A stretch of DNA of 64,000 bases, from contig JAAEPZ010000173.1 of the NCBI GenBank assembly GCA_024231955.1, positions 84,892 through 148,891 of the forward strand, written 5' to 3'. The notes beneath the pieces were generated by a model that worked only from the letters and a program-made list of their open reading frames with translations, had not been told where the DNA came from and searched no databases. The translations under genes and the position numbers were made by a program. Position 1 is the stretch's first letter. The number at the start of each line of letters is the position of its first letter. Of the stretch, positions 35,432 through 44,506 are shown one piece after another. The DNA comes from a bacterium. GTDB taxonomy: Bacteria; Krumholzibacteriota; Krumholzibacteriia; JACNKJ01.

Positions 35432-36793
35432 TCAGTTTCCGATCCGGGCCGCCGCACGCCTCTCGCGCAGGGCAATGATAGCTTCATCAGACGCAGATAG
35501 TGTGCCGAGGAGAGAATCGGCTCGGTTTTCGTATTCCAGCGACAAACTCACCAGGTTACCCGACTGAATATTGCGCGTGTTGCGACGCGTTGCGTTGAAC
35601 AGTCGTTCCAGTGCTCTCGCCGTGAAACGAACCTCCCCCCTGTCGGCCCACTCCTCGGCCACCTTGTACTGGGCGGCCAGGCCAAAAGCCGTATAGGGAT
35701 GATCGGACGCCGCCTGTCCGAAGTAGGCGCGCGCATCTTCCCAGGCCTCTCGCCGAATCTCAAACATACCGCGCAAGAAGAGCAGTTCGGCCTTTTCCGC
35801 AGGATGACGGAAGGACTGCTTCATTGCCAGTATTTCCTGCTCGGCGGCCTCCAGTTGTCCACTTTCGAGGAGCAGACGGATGTACTGACGCGCCGCCTCG
35901 ACCACGGCGGGCTGGATATCGGAGGCGAGCCAGCGCCTGAGCACAATCCGGCTCTCCTCCAGCCGCCCCAGCTGATTAGCCAGAAGCCGAGCTCGACGCA
36001 ACTCGGCACGCCAGGGCTCCCGCTCGGGGAACAGATCCGCAATCCGCTGCAGCCCCTCCACGGCCTCACCCCAATACTCCTCCGCCAGGTCGATATCCAA
36101 CCTTACCAGGAGGGCCAGCCAGGCGGCATCCTCATCTGGATAGAGCGTAACGACCTTGTCGAGATAGTCATGTATCTTTGCGACGATATGGGCATGGTAA
36201 GCGCTATCCCCTTCGGCCCGGGCCAGTTTCAGGATCCGGACGGGTAGCTCAAGCAACTCCTCATCCGGTCGAGCCGCGGCATCAGCGGGCAGTCCGGCAG
36301 CGATGGGCGCGAACAGGGTCAGGTAGATGTCGATGGCCGCGCGACGGTCGTCATTGTGGCAAAGCAGGTCGGCGAGTCCGCGACGCACTCGCCGCTCAAC
36401 CAGTTGCCCCAGGGGGAGATCCGGTCGACAAGCCCGTTCGAGCAACTCCACACCCTCCTCACTGCGGCCAAGTTCCCTCAGCAGAGCGGCCGCCTCCAGA
36501 GAGGCCATGGCCCCCACACGGGCGGTCTTGACCCGAGGAGAATCGGGATCGTCGATATGAAGGGGGATATCGTCGGCGGGGTAGTGCAGGGCCAGGTCCC
36601 GAAAACGAGTCAGAGATTCCTCGACCAACCCGGGATTGGGGTAGATATCCAGACGCTGGGCCGCGTGCCGCGCACGCCAGAAATCCCGTTGAGCCTGATG
36701 CAGATTGGCGATCTCCGCATCCTCATTGGTGCAACCCGCCATAGCCAATACGCCGAGAAGGCAAAACAGGGAGATGCGGCGGCGTATGCTCAT
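35432..36793 (-). CDS. TPR-type lipoprotein linked to EPS secretion
   Basis: The 453-residue protein begins with a lipoprotein signal (MSIRRRISLFCLLGVLAMAG, acylated C21). The rest is alpha-helical with repeating pairs such as LAEEYWGEAVEGLQRIADLF, RIVLRRWLASDIQPAVVEAA, AEKAELLFLRGMFEIRREAW and RAYFGQAASDHPYTAFGLAA, which fit degenerate tetratricopeptide repeats. TPR lipoproteins of the PrsT type are typical partners of exosortase EPS clusters and are thought to guide polymer across the envelope; this assignment is by context. It heads the Wzz/kinase/amidotransferase operon and overlaps the end of the YkgJ gene by one base. Confidence 0.85.
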   Translation of the reverse strand: MSIRRRISLFCLLGVLAMAGCTNEDAEIANLHQAQRDFWRARHAAQRLDIYPNPGLVEESLTRFRDLALHYPADDIPLHIDDPDSPRVKTARVGAMASLEAAALLRELGRSEEGVELLERACRPDLPLGQLVERRVRRGLADLLCHNDDRRAAIDIYLTLFAPIAAGLPADAAARPDEELLELPVRILKLARAEGDSAYHAHIVAKIHDYLDKVVTLYPDEDAAWLALLVRLDIDLAEEYWGEAVEGLQRIADLFPEREPWRAELRRARLLANQLGRLEESRIVLRRWLASDIQPAVVEAARQYIRLLLESGQLEAAEQEILAMKQSFRHPAEKAELLFLRGMFEIRREAWEDARAYFGQAASDHPYTAFGLAAQYKVAEEWADRGEVRFTARALERLFNATRRNTRNIQSGNLVSLSLEYENRADSLLGTLSASDEAIIALRERRAAARIGN

Positions 36794-37263
36794 CAGGTCT
36801 CGGATGCGTCCGAATCCGCGCGGACCTTGCTCTTGCGTTTCGCCTCCAGACGCTTCTTGCGAAAGTGATTCGGGAACCGTAAACGCAGGTAATTGTCCAC
36901 ATCCTCAAGCGTGTGCAGTTCGAGATCGAACTCACCGTTCAGGTAATAATCACACTCGCCGAATTGGTGATCGCGACACACCTGCGGTCGATCATCGTAG
37001 TTGCCGCAGCTGCCATCCGCATTGAGGAACTCGCAGGGTCCGTTGAACACGACGTGCCAGGAGTCATCGTCCTTGAAAACCCAGGTATCCTTGTGGGTGC
37101 AATACCAGCGGATGTTTTCAAAGTCAGCAAACGTAACGGGTTCATCGATCTCCGTTGCGATGTACTTGCAGCAGGCCCCGCCGCACTTCATGCATACTTT
37201 GAGGATCTCCTCATCGGAGGGATTTGTCGGTGGCCGCGGAGTGTTTTCGTTAGGATCGCACAT
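36793..37263 (-). CDS. YkgJ-family Cys-cluster protein
   Basis: This 156-residue cytosolic protein has the YkgJ-type pattern of cysteines that bind zinc or iron: VCMKCGGACCKYI, FNGPCEFLNADGSCGNYDDR, PQVCRDH and GECDYYL, eight to nine cysteines in all. The C-terminus is basic. It is the first gene of the strand that runs into the TPR lipoprotein, whose start overlaps its stop by one base, so it is transcribed with the export module. YkgJ proteins are often seen near sugar-modification genes and may carry Fe-S clusters, but the function is unproven. It is separated from the other Cys-rich gene by 170 bases. Confidence 0.85.
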   Translation of the reverse strand: MCDPNENTPRPPTNPSDEEILKVCMKCGGACCKYIATEIDEPVTFADFENIRWYCTHKDTWVFKDDDSWHVVFNGPCEFLNADGSCGNYDDRPQVCRDHQFGECDYYLNGEFDLELHTLEDVDNYLRLRFPNHFRKKRLEAKRKSKVRADSDASET

Positions 37264-37433
37264 GGTGTCCTGACTCGGGGATTACGATCGGCAAACCGAT
37301 CTGGCGACAGATCTCAACAAGCTCGTCCTCTTCAACTCCAAAGCGGACGACAACGACCGACCCTAGGGGCACACCGGCCGGAACATCGGCCGACTATAGG
37401 TCAAGTCGGTAGACGCATCAACTACGGATAAAA

Positions 37434-38003
37434 TTACTGGGAAGGTGGGCGATCGGAATCGTTCCCGAAACCGCTGCCGCCGGTTTCATCCCTGGTCATC
37501 CGGGGCCGCTCGCTGAGCGGTCTTTCGATCAGGCTGGTTTTCCAGAGCCGACGGTAGGCCTCACGCTCGGCTTTGGGGCCGAAGGTGAATTCGTTGCAGC
37601 AGTGGAAGATCTCCCGGATATCCTTGGGGCGAAGATTCTGACCCAGGCGTCCATGCAGGCAATAACCGCGAGAACCGTTGCTCATATCCCGCGCCATACC
37701 GGAAAAGAGGAAGAACTTGCAGTTGCCGCAAGCGAGGATCATCGTATCCTCCTCCTCCACCTGACTCTGCAGACAGTGAAAACTGTCGTAATGATCATAG
37801 CCGCGCCCCTCGGCCAATACCTCCTGATCCACGATCAACGTGGAGGCAATGTCGAAGGACTTCAACTCGAGAAGAACCTGCTTGTTGTTGCCGGGCAACT
37901 CAGCCTCGCGACGCTTTTTCATCAGGTAGGGTGAAAAGTACGAGATGGTCCCATCGACCTCTTCGCCACACTTGTTGATTCTGATCTTCTTCTCACGAAT
38001 CAT
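37434..38003 (-). CDS. Cys-rich hypothetical protein
   Basis: Starting at ATG 38003 (MIREKKIRINKCGEEV) gives 189 residues; an in-frame start at 38042 would add 13. Cysteines lie in SFHCLQSQV, ILACGNCKFFLFSG, GYCLHGRLG and IFHCCNEFTFG, forming a probable metal-binding core in the middle. The tail after residue 160 is polar. I do not recognise a family. The pattern CGNCKFF...GYC is like small redox or metal-binding modules. It is on the same strand as the YkgJ gene, 170 bases upstream, and may supply or share metal clusters with it. No signal peptide or membrane helix is visible, so it is cytosolic. Confidence 0.6.
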   Translation of the reverse strand: MIREKKIRINKCGEEVDGTISYFSPYLMKKRREAELPGNNKQVLLELKSFDIASTLIVDQEVLAEGRGYDHYDSFHCLQSQVEEEDTMILACGNCKFFLFSGMARDMSNGSRGYCLHGRLGQNLRPKDIREIFHCCNEFTFGPKAEREAYRRLWKTSLIERPLSERPRMTRDETGGSGFGNDSDRPPSQ

Positions 38004-38042
38004 TTGCCTAAGCCCTCCGGCGCGGATCAGGAAAGACGTCAC

Positions 38043-38439
38043 CCTCTCTCACCGCATATCTTTTGCCTTGATCTGGAGATTTTGGCAAGAATTTTCTTCA
38101 AGTCTTTCAGTCATCTCCGTGTAAACATGCCAGTTAGAGGATGAATTACACGACATGTTGTGCCCCGGCGATTTCCCGACCCCCAAAGGATTGGGGGGGA
38201 TTCCATAATTGCCGCCATATCAATGGTTAATGGCTTCAGAGAAAAATAGTCCTGTATCATGTAAGGGACGTTTTCTGCCCGAATATCGCCACAATGTTCA
38301 CCATCTCCAGGTGGCCTTAGAAGCAATGAACACAGAAACCACTGTCATTCCGTCATTTACAAAGTTTGTGAAATTGGAATGATACTTTCAAGTGATTCGC
38401 CGAATACCTTTCATGCCAGATTAATCGGCGGCTTACAAG
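38043..38439. other. Intergenic region upstream of the HD-GYP gene
   Basis: No gene is supported in these 397 bases. A hairpin of CCCCCAA with TTGGGGG around AGGA lies at 38180-38197. Nearer the HD-GYP start is a TTTACA at about 38353 with GATACT about 19 bases on, a possible but weak sigma-70-type promoter for the plus-strand gene. Confidence 0.45.
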
Positions 38440-40440
38440 ATGGACAGCAAACAACTCAACATCGACATCGATGCCTTCCTGGATCCGGTGTTCACCCTCT
38501 CCCTCGACGGTCGCATCGATCGGATCTCCAGCTCATGTCGAGTCCTGCTTGAGCAACCACCCTCCGAACTCATCGGGACGCACCTGTCGGCTTTTCTCCA
38601 CGAAGATGACAAGCGCTGTTTTGAGGAGATCTTTGCGAGGATGAGCAACAGCGCCAAGCCGACCTCAACCGATCTCCACATCGTTGTCGCAGATCGTAAA
38701 ATCCCGGTCCGTCTCTGTCTGGCGCCGATTTTGGTCAACAACAATCTGTGTGGTGTCCAGGGGCAAATGCATGAGATCTGGGAGGCCGAAAAATACAGGA
38801 AGGTACTGGCCGAACGTGAATCCAATGTCTCCATCCTGGAGGAGATTGGAGAAATTCTGAACACGGTGTCGGGGACGGAACCAAGTTTGGAGCTGGTCCT
38901 GCAGGCCTTCCTGAATCTGGACAACTATGAATGCGGCGGTCTCTACCATCTCAAATCCGATCGGCACTTCTCGAAAATTACCGAATCCGGCTCCCATGCC
39001 GACCGTGAGCAGACTTTGCTTCCGGACCAAATGGAGTTGAGCGACTTGCCGGATGACTACCTTGATCGCCCACGGCTGATCGGTAGCTGCAGTCCGGGTA
39101 CCCCTCTCCCCTTTATGGTCAATCTCAACAGCCAAGGCCTGACCAATTCCGTACTCGTACCGATCAAATTCTTCGGCACGGTCAAGGCGATACTGATCCT
39201 CGCCGGTCGGGGCGTACAACGGGTTTCGAGTTCCATCAATCACATGATTCTCAGCCACTGCGGCGATTTCATCGGCCAGTTCATCCACACGCAGGAGCTG
39301 AAAGAGGAGATCACTCTCCACAACAATCGTTTCCGCGACCTCATCGAAAGCAGTGTCGACCATATCTGGGAGGTCGATCGGGAGGGCAAGTACGTCTATA
39401 ACAGCCCGAACCTGACACAGGTCATCGGCTTCACACCCGAAGAGGTGCTTGGTTGCAGACCGTCCGACTATGTCCATCCGGAGGACAGAGAGGAGGTCGT
39501 CACCCTGCTCAAGCAACTTCAGAGGGACAAGCAACCTCTGCGCGGCATGGTCTATCGTGTTCTGAATGCCGACGACAAGATCCTCTACATAGAGAGTCGG
39601 GCTTTTCCGATCTTCGATGAAGCGGGTGACGTATCCGGATACCGTGGCGTCGACAGGAACATCAGCGACTGGTTCGAGAAACAGCATATTCTCGAGGAGA
39701 CCCTGATCGGCACCTGCGAGGCGCTGAGCCGGATGGTCGAACTGCGCGACCCCTACACCAAGGGGCACTCGGTACGAGTCGCCAACCTGATGATGTTCAT
39801 CGGCGGCCATCTCGGACGCTCCCCATACGAACTGCAGGGATTGCGACTCATGGGACTCCTGCACGACATCGGCAAGATCGGGATCCCGACCGAGATTCTC
39901 TCCAAGCCCGGCAAGCTGACTCTGGAGGAGATGGAGTTGATGCGTCTCCATCCGCAAATGAGCTATGACATCCTCAAGGATATCTCCTTCCCCTGGCCGG
40001 TGGCCAAGGTCGTGCTGCAGCATCATGAGCGGCTCAACGGCTCGGGTTACCCCAACGGTCTGGATAGTGACGAGATCATGTGGCAGGTCCGGTTGCTTGC
40101 GGTGGCCGACCTGCTCGAAGCGATGTCCACAAACCGGCCCTACCGGGCGGGACTGGGTCTTGATCTGGCCGTCAAAGAGCTTGAGCTTGGTCGGAATGTG
40201 CTGTTTGATAACGAGATCGTGAACACGATAGTACGTCTCCACGAATCGGGAGCCCTGGCCAAGCACTTCGACGAGGCCGCGGCCGCTGATGCGGAGATCC
40301 TGGCTGGCGGGCGACAGCCCCGGGAGGCGGCGGACCCGAACTACAGCGAAATCGGTTCGAAGCCGATGCCCGATGCCGCTGCAGCAGAGGAGATGGCCGG
40401 TCTCGGTCAGTTGCTCACCGAATTGGGCAACAACACCTAG
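38440..40440 (+). CDS. PAS/GAF-like sensor with HD-GYP domain (c-di-GMP phosphodiesterase)
   Basis: This 666-residue protein has an N-terminal PAS-like domain (FTLSLDGRIDRISSSCRVLL), a GAF-like middle (LDNYECGGLYHLKSD to LILAGRGVQRVSS), and a second PAS-PAC (IWEVDREGKYVYNSPNLTQV with VIGFTPEEVLGCRPSDYV). The C-terminal HD-GYP domain is complete: RDPYTKGHSVRVANLM, LLHDIGKIGIPTEIL, HPQMSYDIL and HHERLNGSGYPNGL. HD-GYP enzymes hydrolyse cyclic di-GMP to GMP, which controls EPS synthesis and motility. No membrane helix is visible, so it is a soluble sensor. It is convergent with the mechanosensitive-channel gene; the hairpin at 40469-40507 lies between them. Confidence 0.93.
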   Translation: MDSKQLNIDIDAFLDPVFTLSLDGRIDRISSSCRVLLEQPPSELIGTHLSAFLHEDDKRCFEEIFARMSNSAKPTSTDLHIVVADRKIPVRLCLAPILVNNNLCGVQGQMHEIWEAEKYRKVLAERESNVSILEEIGEILNTVSGTEPSLELVLQAFLNLDNYECGGLYHLKSDRHFSKITESGSHADREQTLLPDQMELSDLPDDYLDRPRLIGSCSPGTPLPFMVNLNSQGLTNSVLVPIKFFGTVKAILILAGRGVQRVSSSINHMILSHCGDFIGQFIHTQELKEEITLHNNRFRDLIESSVDHIWEVDREGKYVYNSPNLTQVIGFTPEEVLGCRPSDYVHPEDREEVVTLLKQLQRDKQPLRGMVYRVLNADDKILYIESRAFPIFDEAGDVSGYRGVDRNISDWFEKQHILEETLIGTCEALSRMVELRDPYTKGHSVRVANLMMFIGGHLGRSPYELQGLRLMGLLHDIGKIGIPTEILSKPGKLTLEEMELMRLHPQMSYDILKDISFPWPVAKVVLQHHERLNGSGYPNGLDSDEIMWQVRLLAVADLLEAMSTNRPYRAGLGLDLAVKELELGRNVLFDNEIVNTIVRLHESGALAKHFDEAAAADAEILAGGRQPREAADPNYSEIGSKPMPDAAAAEEMAGLGQLLTELGNNT

Positions 40441-40468
40441 CGTGGTGATGCATAGCCAGAGCGCAACA

Positions 40469-40507
40469 CAGCCGCCGATCCGTCATCGACATGTGAATCG
40501 GCGGCTG
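40469..40507. terminator. Hairpin between convergent genes
   Basis: An eleven-base perfect stem (CAGCCGCCGAT with ATCGGCGGCTG) separated by a 17-base loop lies between the stop of the HD-GYP gene and the stop of the channel gene. There is no T-run, so it could mark transcript ends from both sides but is not a canonical intrinsic terminator. Confidence 0.6.
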
Positions 40508-40523
40508 GATCATTCGGGTCCGA

Positions 40524-41798
40524 TTACTGCCCGTGCGGTTTTCCGTCCGTCGCTCCCGCAGTCAATGCCGCGAAATCCGCCCCCGTCGGTTGCTGATACA
40601 CCCTCAGATCGAATTCCGATATCATCGCCAGGATGTGATCGAAGATATCCGCCTGCAACGCCTCATAGTTGGCCCAGACCTGATCCCGGCTGAAGACATA
40701 GATCTCCAGCGGCAGACCATGCTCACCAGGAGCAAGCTGCCTGATGAGGAAGGTCATCTCGTCATGGATCAACGGATGCGCCCGCAGGTAGGCCTCGAGA
40801 TAGGCGCGGAAGGTGCCGATATTGGTCAGACGCCGGCCATTGAACAGCTCATCGGCAGCCACCGAGTGCTCCACGTTCCACTTCACAATCTCCCCCTCCT
40901 TGCCCTCGATATAATCGGCGAGGAGGTGCCAGCGACGATACCTGTTCAGGTCATCTTCACCGGCAAAGCGGATGCTGTTCATGTCGATATTCAACGCCCG
41001 CTTGATGCGTCGCCCACCCGACTCCTCCATACCGCGCCAATTGACGAAGGCATCGGAGATCAGGGCATAGGCGGGGACCGTCGATATCGTCTTGTCCCAG
41101 TTCTGCACCTTGATCGTGGTCAACGTCACATCGGTGACGACCCCGTCGGCGCCGTACTTGGGCATGGCGATCCAGTCGCCGAGACCGAGCATATCGTTGG
41201 CCGCCAGTTGGATTCCCGCCACCAGACCGAGAATACTGTCCTTGAAGATCAGCATCAGCACGGCCGTCATCGCGCCCAGACCGCTGAGCATGACGACCGG
41301 CGAGCGCCCCAGCAGGGCCGAGAGCACGGCTATCCCCACGGCAAGATAGATGACGATCTTGATGACCTGCATATAGCCCTTGATCGGCCTGTTTCGCGAC
41401 ACCTTGGTGTGCCGGTAGATATCGACGAGCGCGTTGAGAAAGGCGCTGGCGACCATGGCCAGAACCAGCAACAGGTAGGCGAAACCGATGCGCTGACACA
41501 GGCTGACCATGGATTCGGTATCCACGAAGGCTGCCGGGCCGACCAGATAGATCACCAGCCCCGGGGCCAGGTGCGACAGGCGTGTGAATACGCCTCGATC
41601 CAGGAAGGCATCATCCAGCGTGCTCTTGGTTCTCCGTATGATGCGGGTCAGGGTGACCAGTATGATCCGCCTGGTGATGAAGTTGGTGGCGAAGCAGAGT
41701 ATGAGCATTATCAGGATTTCGCCGGTCAAAGTAATCATCTGAGTCGCCGTCGAACCCAGACCGAAACCGGTAACCCAATTGCTCCAGAGATTGAACAT
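40524..41798 (-). CDS. MscS-family mechanosensitive channel (YbdG-like)
   Basis: The ATG at 41798 is preceded by an AAAGGGAGAG ribosome site and gives 424 residues; an in-frame start at 41822 lacks one. There are four to five N-terminal helices, then the pore-forming helix and beta-domain segment SGLGAMTAVLMLIFKDSILG followed by VAGIQLAANDMLGLGDWIAM, GADGVVTDVTLTTIKVQNWD and TVPAYALISDAFVNWRGME, which is the conserved MscS core. SGGRRIKRALNIDMNSIRF and the C-terminal EIYVFSRDQVWANYEALQAD match the YbdG/miniconductance type. It should protect the cell against osmotic downshock. It is divergent from the transketolase-like gene. Confidence 0.93.
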   Translation of the reverse strand: MFNLWSNWVTGFGLGSTATQMITLTGEILIMLILCFATNFITRRIILVTLTRIIRRTKSTLDDAFLDRGVFTRLSHLAPGLVIYLVGPAAFVDTESMVSLCQRIGFAYLLLVLAMVASAFLNALVDIYRHTKVSRNRPIKGYMQVIKIVIYLAVGIAVLSALLGRSPVVMLSGLGAMTAVLMLIFKDSILGLVAGIQLAANDMLGLGDWIAMPKYGADGVVTDVTLTTIKVQNWDKTISTVPAYALISDAFVNWRGMEESGGRRIKRALNIDMNSIRFAGEDDLNRYRRWHLLADYIEGKEGEIVKWNVEHSVAADELFNGRRLTNIGTFRAYLEAYLRAHPLIHDEMTFLIRQLAPGEHGLPLEIYVFSRDQVWANYEALQADIFDHILAMISEFDLRVYQQPTGADFAALTAGATDGKPHGQ

Positions 41799-42080
41799 GG
41801 TCTCTCCCTTTCGGATGGCCATAATTGGAAGTCATTGCCAACATGGAGTTCGAACGACAAGATTGACAAGGGAAATCGTCCAACGCCATGATTCCGCAAC
41901 GGCATACGGTCCGCCATCTCGGCTGAAATCGCCCGGGGAGATGCGCCGGAGATAATTTTCTGGTCGGAAACCGGATTGTGATGTGGGAATCCATTGTCTA
42001 CGAGGGGTAGGCTTCGTATTGTGGTGGCGAATGAGCTTCCACCCAGAACCGACCGGCACACCCGGCGGAAGGAGACTGTG

Positions 42081-44417
42081 ATGGCGTTCGAATTTGGCCC
42101 GCGGCGGGGTATCTACGTGGATATCTCCCACGAGGCCGGGGGTAACGAGGCCCCCCTCACCGCTGCGGAACTCGCCCACCTTGAAAAGCTCGACCTCATC
42201 TACAGAACCATCTGCTCTCTTCTCTACAACTACGTTCCGATGTCGGGCCACCCCGGCGGTTCGATCTCCGCCGGGCGCACCATGTCGACCGCCGTGTTCC
42301 AGTCGATGGACTACGAACTGGCCGCACCCGAGCGGCGGGATGCGGATCTGCTCTCCATGGCTGCCGGGCATAAGGCTCTGGGCCTCTATACGCTGTGGGC
42401 GCTGCGGGACGAGATCGCCCGGATCGCCGCACCCGAGCTGCTGCCCGCCGATAAGCGGCAACGTCTGCGTCTGGAGGACCTCCTCGGCTTCCGGCGGAAC
42501 CCGGTCACCGCGACCCCACTGTTCAACGAGTTCGAAGCCAAGGCCCTGGATGGCCATCCCACGCCGACCACCCCCTTCATCCGCCTGGCCACCGGCGCGT
42601 CGGGCGTCGGTCTGGCCGCCTCGATAGGCATGGCTTTCGCCGCCCGCGACCACTACGGCGCCAACGCCCCCCGCGTACATATCGTCGAGGGCGAGGGTGG
42701 TCTCACCCCCGGACGCGTGGGCGAGGTGCTGGCCGCCGCCGGCACGGCCGGTCTGGACAATGCGATCCTGCACATCGACTGGAATCAGGCGTCGATCGAT
42801 TCCGACTGCGTCTGCCGCGACGGCAATGAACCCGGTGACTACGTGCAATGGGATCCCCGCGAACTGGTGTGGCTGAACGACTGGAACCTCATATACGTCC
42901 CCGACGGCCATGACCTGCAACAGATTGCCGCCGCCCAGAGACGGGCGCTGGCCATGGATAACGGTCAACCGACGGCAATCGTCCATCGCACCACCAAGGG
43001 CTGGCAATATGGCCTCGAAGGTCGCGCCTCCCACGGCGCCGGGCACAAGCTCTGCTCCGAGGAGTTCTTCAAATCGCTGGCCCCTCTGGGGGAGGCCGGG
43101 AATATCGAGTGGCCCATATGCACCGACGCTGCCGATGATACCGCGCTCGAAGCGGGTTTCTGGGCATCGCTGCAGCAGATCCGAATGCTGCTGGAGAGGG
43201 AGACCGAGTTAACTGACGGTCTGGCGACGATGCTGAGGGCGTCCCGGGACAGGGTGAACACCGCCGTACGCTCCCCTCGCGAGAACGCCCCCGACCTCGA
43301 CAGTGTTTTCGAGGCGGCCACCGTGGCGGCCTGCTCGGCGGCCGTACCCGAGGATCTGCTGCTCGCGGCGGGCGGCAAGACCACTCTGCGTGGCGAGTTG
43401 GGCAAGACCATGGCCCACTACAACGACCTGAGCAGCGGCGCTCTACTGGTGGCTGCGGCCGACCTCCTGGGCTCAACCAGCGTCAATGGAGCCGGCAAGA
43501 ACTTCCCCGCCGGTTTCTTCCACGCCCGGAACAATCCCGAAGCTCGTATTCTGGCCGCCGGCGGCATCTGCGAGGACGGCATGTCGGGTATCATGAGCGG
43601 CGTTTCAGCCTGGGATGGTCACGTAGGCGTCAGTTCGTCCTATGGTGCTTTCATCGCGGCACTGGGGCATATCCCGGCGCGTTTGCACGCTATCGGGTCG
43701 CACGCCAAGAGCGAGGCCTGCGACCAGGCGCCCACGCCCATGGTTCTGGTCAACGCCCATGCCGGTCTGAAAACCGGTGAGGACGGCCCGACTCACGCCG
43801 ACCCGCAACCGCTGCAGCTGCTGCAGGAGAACTTCCCGGCCGGAAGCGCCATCACGCTGACGCCCTGGGATCCCCGCGAGGTCTGGCCCCTGTTCACGGC
43901 GGCTCTGGCCGCGCGCCCGGCTGTGATCGCACCCTTCGTGACGCGACCGACCGAGGCGATCCTCGATCGGGAGACCATGGGGCTGGCGCCCGTGAACGAG
44001 ACGGTGCAGGGTGTCTACCTGCTTCGTCCCGCCAAAGGTCAAGGCGACGGCACCCTGGTGCTGCAGGGCAGCTGCGTGACCTACGCCTTCCTGGAGGATG
44101 CGCTGCCCCGGCTGGAGAGTGAGGGTATTGACCTGAACGTGTACTACGTGGCCAGCGCCGAACTGTTCGATACGCTGAGCGAGGAGGAGCGTGAAGCGAT
44201 CTTCCCCGAAGCGCGGGCGGCGGAGGCGATGGGCATTACCGGCTTCACTATGCCGACAATGTACCGTTGGATCACCTCTCGCCGGGGACGGAGCCATTCG
44301 CTCTCCCCGTTCGCCAACGGCCACTACCTCGGCAGCGGACAGGCCGACAAGGTGATGTGCGAGGCGGGACTCGACGGAAACGCTCAGGTCGAGGCGATCA
44401 AACGCTTCCTCGGCTAG
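42081..44417 (+). CDS. Transketolase-family enzyme with divergent TPP site
   Basis: The ATG at 42081 is preceded by AAGGAGA, giving 778 residues; 29 polar residues from an earlier in-frame start are rejected. The N-terminal TPP domain has MSGHPGGSISAGRTM, SMAAGHKALGLYTLWAL and EGEGGLTPGRVGEVLA, and the metal loop HIDWNQASID. The canonical GDG is GEG and the usual Glu after it is Pro. The central pyrimidine domain keeps a catalytic Glu in ICEDGMSGIMSGVS. The C-terminal domain ends TMPTMYRWITSRRGRS. The protein is cytosolic and would act on sugar phosphates, but the altered cofactor loop leaves specificity open. It ends at a strong terminator. Confidence 0.88.
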   Translation: MAFEFGPRRGIYVDISHEAGGNEAPLTAAELAHLEKLDLIYRTICSLLYNYVPMSGHPGGSISAGRTMSTAVFQSMDYELAAPERRDADLLSMAAGHKALGLYTLWALRDEIARIAAPELLPADKRQRLRLEDLLGFRRNPVTATPLFNEFEAKALDGHPTPTTPFIRLATGASGVGLAASIGMAFAARDHYGANAPRVHIVEGEGGLTPGRVGEVLAAAGTAGLDNAILHIDWNQASIDSDCVCRDGNEPGDYVQWDPRELVWLNDWNLIYVPDGHDLQQIAAAQRRALAMDNGQPTAIVHRTTKGWQYGLEGRASHGAGHKLCSEEFFKSLAPLGEAGNIEWPICTDAADDTALEAGFWASLQQIRMLLERETELTDGLATMLRASRDRVNTAVRSPRENAPDLDSVFEAATVAACSAAVPEDLLLAAGGKTTLRGELGKTMAHYNDLSSGALLVAAADLLGSTSVNGAGKNFPAGFFHARNNPEARILAAGGICEDGMSGIMSGVSAWDGHVGVSSSYGAFIAALGHIPARLHAIGSHAKSEACDQAPTPMVLVNAHAGLKTGEDGPTHADPQPLQLLQENFPAGSAITLTPWDPREVWPLFTAALAARPAVIAPFVTRPTEAILDRETMGLAPVNETVQGVYLLRPAKGQGDGTLVLQGSCVTYAFLEDALPRLESEGIDLNVYYVASAELFDTLSEEEREAIFPEARAAEAMGITGFTMPTMYRWITSRRGRSHSLSPFANGHYLGSGQADKVMCEAGLDGNAQVEAIKRFLG

Positions 44418-44436
44418 CGGTTCGGATGATTGACGG

Positions 44437-44468
44437 CAAAACCCCCGGCAGTTCCGCCGGGGGTTTTG
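44437..44468. terminator. Strong bidirectional Rho-independent terminator
   Basis: The stem CAAAACCCCCGGC pairs with GCCGGGGGTTTTG around a six-base loop. The T-run follows on the plus strand and, by symmetry, the A-run becomes a T-run on the minus strand. It ends the transketolase gene and probably also the large sensor-kinase gene that converges on it from 44507. Confidence 0.93.
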
Positions 44469-44506
44469 TCATTTGGGTGGTGGTGTTGCCGGTGCGACGC
44501 ATCGAT

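Noticed and set aside
33762..35567. Plus-strand frame of 601 codons over the Wzz gene
   Set aside because: The minus-strand reading gives a complete Wzz/GNVR protein; the plus frame has no motif.
19992..38003. PEP-CTERM substrate gene near the exosortase
   Set aside because: None of the C-termini encoded in this region has a PEP motif followed by a hydrophobic helix and Arg cluster.
38665..40266. Minus-strand frame of 533 codons over the HD-GYP gene
   Set aside because: The plus reading has all HD-GYP and PAS motifs.
41832..43046. Minus-strand frame of 404 codons over the transketolase start
   Set aside because: The plus frame matches the transketolase family with a ribosome site; the minus product is Gly/Arg-rich without motifs.
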